The position numbers were made by a program, and so were the translations under genes. From Adiantum capillus-veneris (taxonomy: Eukaryota > Streptophyta > Polypodiopsida > Polypodiales > Pteridaceae), in the NCBI GenBank assembly GCA_014529385.2, contig CM043958.1:79219169-79283168 (forward strand): a DNA stretch of 64,000 nucleotides, written 5' to 3'. Positions 59,556-64,000 of this stretch are shown here, in pieces. Numbering within the stretch: the stretch's first letter is position 1; each line of letters opens with the position of its first letter. Below the pieces are notes generated by a model. It did not search any database. It worked only from the letters and a program-made list of their open reading frames with translations, and had not been told where the DNA came from.

Positions 59556-59767
59556 TCGAAATCTCTCGGCCATTGCAGATGGGGAGGTGAGAGAAGTGGG
59601 ACTTTTCTTAAATAGCAAGGCCTGAGAGGTGTGAGAGGTAATTGAAGGAAATGCGGAGTGCACAATACACATAGCCGTTAGAATCAAAAAAGATAGTGAC
59701 CGTTGAAAACACAGTGGAGGTCGCATTTGTTGACACGTGGACCCTTCACTCCTTTTGCGATAGCGGC

Positions 59768-60220
<453 letters not shown>

Positions 60221-60515
60221 ATTCGTTGTAGAGTGCTCACGACTATTCTAGCATGACATGAGAGACATCCAGCATAACTATTTATAGAGGCAGACATTGA
60301 TGATGCTCTTCAACGATCGATGCAATACTTTCTTGGACAATGCACGATATCAGGCATCTTTAGACATTGATATTGATGACGATAATGATTTTAGTTTTTC
60401 ACTTTAAATCATTTTTTTTAGTACCAGAGACTCTATTAGATCCACCAAATTGTATCAATTTGATCTCATAAGCCATTTTGGCCTTACATACCATTTCATA
60501 TCAGACACATGAGGC

Positions 60516-60516
<1 letters not shown>

Positions 60517-60546
<30 letters not shown>

Positions 60547-60620
60547 TCTCTCCTCTCTCTCTTCCTCTCTCTTCTCTCTCTCTCTCTCTCCCTCTCTCTC
60601 ATCTCTCTCTCTCTCTCTCC
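60517..60620. repeat. (CT)n run in Helitron B
   Basis: CT with CTT interruptions. Confidence 0.93.
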
Positions 60621-61013
60621 TGTGCACACATGCAGGCATTGGCTGAAGCGTTCGACGAAAAAGAGCAAGCCACTCAGCTTGGCCCACCACAGCCCCTGCA
60701 CATAGGCACCGGATGCCGTGCTGATCGTATCTCGCAATGACTCGCTCGCTCCCCCACCCTTGCGTTCACATACGACGGGCCCTCGAGGGGGGGGGGGGTG
60801 GCATAGCGGGAGATCTATGAGCTCATAGAAGCTTTGCAAAATCTGTTAACTACCTGCATGGAGGTGGCTAGAGCTCTTCCCTCCCTGCACCATACTCGTC
60901 ATCAACAGTGCGTCAATGCCAGGTTGGCGTGAACGATCGAAGCCGCCGACGTCACAATCGTAAGTGCAAACAATGTGCTGTTCAGATCGGTGGAGAATGT
61001 TTCTAACTCTTCT

Positions 61014-61098
61014 TCAAAACACCAAATGAGGCTTTGAAATGATGGGCTCTCCCATTGTTGTTTCATCCCAGTTTGTTGGGTTGAACAAATCAGGGACC

Positions 61099-61149
<51 letters not shown>

Positions 61150-61156
61150 CCCCCCC

Positions 61157-61188
<32 letters not shown>

Positions 61189-61430
61189 TCATCGTTTGTG
61201 CAATGAACACTCCAAATTGCTTGCCATTGCTTGGAGGCCAAGAAACCCCCTGCCATATATTGATTGGCCCCATACAGTTTGAAAAGATATCCATTTGGAT
61301 GATGACTTCCAAGTTAATTAACATCATGCCTAGGCTCTCAACCCTGGTGGTGGTGAGCCTCCACCTCACTGCATTTTGCATTGTTGTTTTTGCCCAGCTC
61401 TGTAGCCCGTCATCCATACAGCAGGGCCGC
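61014..61430 (-). other. Gene-like scrap in Helitron B
   Basis: The minus strand reads protein-like stretches either side of a CT/C-run: one with Gln-Tyr-Met-Ala-Gly-Gly-Phe-Leu-Ala-Ser and one with Asn-Pro-Thr-Asn-Trp-Asp-Glu-Thr. It may be captured exons, as Helitrons often carry. No family is recognised. Confidence 0.3.
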
Positions 61431-61436
61431 CCCTCT

Positions 61437-61467
<31 letters not shown>

Positions 61468-61506
61468 TCTCTCTCTCTCTCTCTCTCTCTCTCCCCTCCT
61501 CCTCTC

Positions 61507-61537
<31 letters not shown>

Positions 61538-61541
61538 CTCT
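61109..61541. repeat. CT runs and C19 tract
   Basis: CT at 61,109-61,147, C at 61,149-61,167, CT at 61,431-61,541. Confidence 0.93.
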
Positions 61542-62076
61542 CGTATTAGCTGGCACATCCATACAGTCCCAGCTTGTAGTAGTTGTATTTTTTGTTTAAG
61601 TTCTTTTGATTACGGACATGGTATCAGATTCACTATGTTGTAACAGCTTAGTCTCATAGGTCATTTGGACTTTTGAAGGCGTTAATATATCATTATATTT
61701 CTCTCTCTCTCAACCCTTGTGGATGGAGCTCAAAGAACACATGCATACATAGGCGCAAGCGACATGGAGTGAAAACATTTTGAGCAGACAGAACATCTAC
61801 GAAGCTGATGACATGGGTTGGAGAGCTTGCAGGACTCTGGCTCTCTCTCTCTCTCTCTCTCTCGTGCCAAATAAAGGATCATGCGACTTGCAAAATTGTA
61901 GTAGTAGTCTCCCTCTCTTTTGGCTCAGTCCCTCTCTCTCTTTCTCTCTCTGAGAGGCTGAGTGTCGTCTATCAACTGGGGCTCGCAGACCACACTCGTC
62001 GGAGGAGTCTAGTGCTGCCATGTGGCCGGGGGGGGGGGGATGTGGGGAATCCCTCCCCCTCTTATAATAGTATAGA

Positions 62077-62173
62077 TGCCCTCTTAGATAACATGTCTTG
62101 AGTTCAAAACTCAATGGATACATTTTTGATGTCTCTTAGGATTAGTTAATTCGACGACATCAAAGTTATTTCC

Positions 62174-62246
<73 letters not shown>

Positions 62247-62377
62247 TAGAGCTTTGAGCTGTCAAGATTGTTAATGCGGCATTAGAACAATGCATCTTAT
62301 CACTTTGTGTCTCACATAGATCTTTGAAGAGTGTTCCTACAACATTAAAATTTACTTGTTGCCTCTACTCTTCTTCT

Positions 62378-62448
<71 letters not shown>

Positions 62449-62837
62449 TTCATTAATCACGGCATACACAGCCAACACAACACATGTTGCAGGATGCTTT
62501 GAACCCATGAACGACTTGGTGAGATTTGAAAGCATGACGCCCATCAGGCTCACCTATAGCCTAGCCTCCTGTGTTAAAGTGAAGGTTCGAACCTTTAAAT
62601 TAAGTATTTAAATGAAAGGTAAAATATTAAATTCGTAGGTACGTGCGCTGCATGAAGACTAATTACTCTTGCACCTACTCCAACGCCATGAGAATCCACC
62701 TTGTGGACGCAAGCGTTTCTCGTCCCTCATCAATTGATTCGGACACTTTGGCTTTGAGGATGGAGGCGGGCACATACTGGTTCACGAATTGCAACCCTGC
62801 GTAACTTCACCAGTGTAGAGCGGCACTTGCACACACG

Positions 62838-62839
<2 letters not shown>
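62077..62839. other. No gene; CT/CA and CT microsatellites
   Basis: CT then CA at 62,178-62,244; CT at 62,382-62,441. GGTTCGAACC at 62,584-62,593 looks like a tRNA B-box but no tRNA fold is visible. Confidence 0.6.

Positions 62840-62916
<77 letters not shown>
62840..62916. repeat. (CT)n microsatellite
   Basis: About 38 CT units. Confidence 0.97.
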
Positions 62917-62918
<2 letters not shown>

Positions 62919-63139
62919 GGTATTGATGGGGCTCTAGATAGCGAGGTAGATAGTGAAGCAGTTGGAGTGCAAGGGAATGAGTTTAACTTGCAAGCTTGCA
63001 AGGTAATGGCAACTATGGCTACATTAAATGGTACAACACACAGTACGATGGTGAGGGGTGGTCTACAGGTGGCATTGGTTGTCGGCAACATGCATCTCAA
63101 AGCATCGTCAATGGTGCAATGCAAAGATGATTACTGGGT

Positions 63140-63206
<67 letters not shown>

Positions 63207-64000
63207 TATACACAGGCCCGCAGCCTCTCACCTAGGCGCATCACTTCAGGATTCGGGGAGGATGGATGGAGAACCGTTCCGGGCCTTGTTTGTAGCTCTG
63301 TGTACCATAGAGAGGCAGCTGAACGGGAAGGGCTAAAATAAAGGTAGTGCGGACTCCGGAGTTGTTTCCCCACACAGCGTGAAGTTGGATGATGATGCTC
63401 TCCTTCTGGCCTGTGAAGTTGCCACGTTTGATGTTGGGATGCAGGTAATTGGTCCACCTCAGGGAGCAGCTCTTCTTGCATCGCTCAACTCCTACCAAAT
63501 TAAACAAACACGCCCTCAGCCCCCAAACAAACAGAACAGAAAGAGGAAGGAAAGGGGAAAGGAGATGAGCTCTCTGATCAGCACAATGCAAGTCTGAAAC
63601 CACACTGCATGCGACATGCTTGAAACTCAATTGTAGAAAGCATTTTCACAGAGTGACTCTACATTAACATAATGGTGATAAGCTTATTGATGTATTTTGT
63701 GCAAGGCCTTGAAAGTGAGGATTACCGGCTAGCATGGAGAGGGTCCGCCATCTGTCGTGGCCAACAGCTTCACATCCTTTTCCTCAGCACCTCTTTGTCC
63801 TTAGGACAGCAAGGCACACGACCCATCTGCACTCTCTTACTCAGGCGAAAGGTGGTTACCGTTTGTAACTCTGGCTCGTCACACTCCCACACTTCAAGGA
63901 ATCAGGGTGAGTGAGACTGTGGGAGCGCGCACGCATTCAAGATGGGGTCTATGCACCGTTTGAAAAGATTTGATGTGACAATGCCTGGCTGATTGAGGAG
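62917..64000. other. No gene supported; GA run
   Basis: GA run 63,139-63,202. Several 60-130 codon frames on both strands (for example 63,241-63,630 and 63,672-63,914) lack domains and overlap one another. Confidence 0.55.

Noticed and set aside
62584-62593. GGTTCGAACC as a tRNA or SINE B-box
   Set aside because: No convincing A-box at the right distance and no tRNA fold; a single 10-base palindrome can occur by chance.

Overview
The window is eukaryotic nuclear DNA, almost certainly from a land plant. I infer this from plant-type LTR retrotransposons (Ty1/copia with an iMet primer-binding site, non-chromodomain Ty3/gypsy elements with very long LTRs, a chromodomain gypsy fragment), a plant-type LINE, Helitrons with TC...CTAG ends, a hAT element, and intron-containing gene pieces. 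The extreme density of CT/GA, GT/CA and AT microsatellites, together with the look of the proteins, makes me think of a fern such as Ceratopteris. That species guess comes from memory and is not demonstrated here. There are no operons, rRNA genes or complete tRNA genes.

Layout. (1) 1-4.5 kb: a CT tract, an AT-rich block, then a partly decayed multi-exon plus-strand gene of unknown function whose last three exons join in phase. (2) 4.6-8.7 kb: non-coding sequence ending in a polypurine tract and an orphan 1,014-bp LTR. (3) 8.7-29.4 kb: a minus-strand tandem gypsy array, LTR - internal 1 - LTR - truncated internal 2. The LTRs are largely made of GA/GT microsatellite, and the middle LTR is interrupted by a young 5,256-bp copia element with 322-bp LTRs differing at one base. 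(4) 29.4-32.4 kb: a decayed plus-strand multi-exon gene of unknown function. (5) 32.6-36.9 kb: microsatellites, then a broken minus-strand LINE with a 1,281-bp TTAA-flanked element inside. (6) 36.9-38.4 kb: a broken chromovirus integrase plus chromodomain. (7) 39.3-41.2 kb: a small LTR-gag-LTR non-autonomous element. (8) 43.7-54.0 kb: a minus-strand Helitron with exact ends, containing a roughly 7.3-kb hAT-like element. The hAT element carries an intact 729-codon transposase ORF, a kinase-like ORF broken by one in-frame TAG, and a 270-bp tandem array. (9) 54-64 kb: microsatellite-rich DNA with a second complete Helitron (59,221-62,076) and a third Helitron 5' end in the opposite orientation.

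The strongest leads are the nested Helitron/hAT/kinase structure, the Helitron family with matching termini, the shared-LTR gypsy tandem with microsatellite-built LTRs, and the recent but frameshifted copia insertion. Most genes here are transposon genes, and most are broken. The plausible intact protein-coding units are the hAT transposase and the 1,090-codon copia pol ORF.
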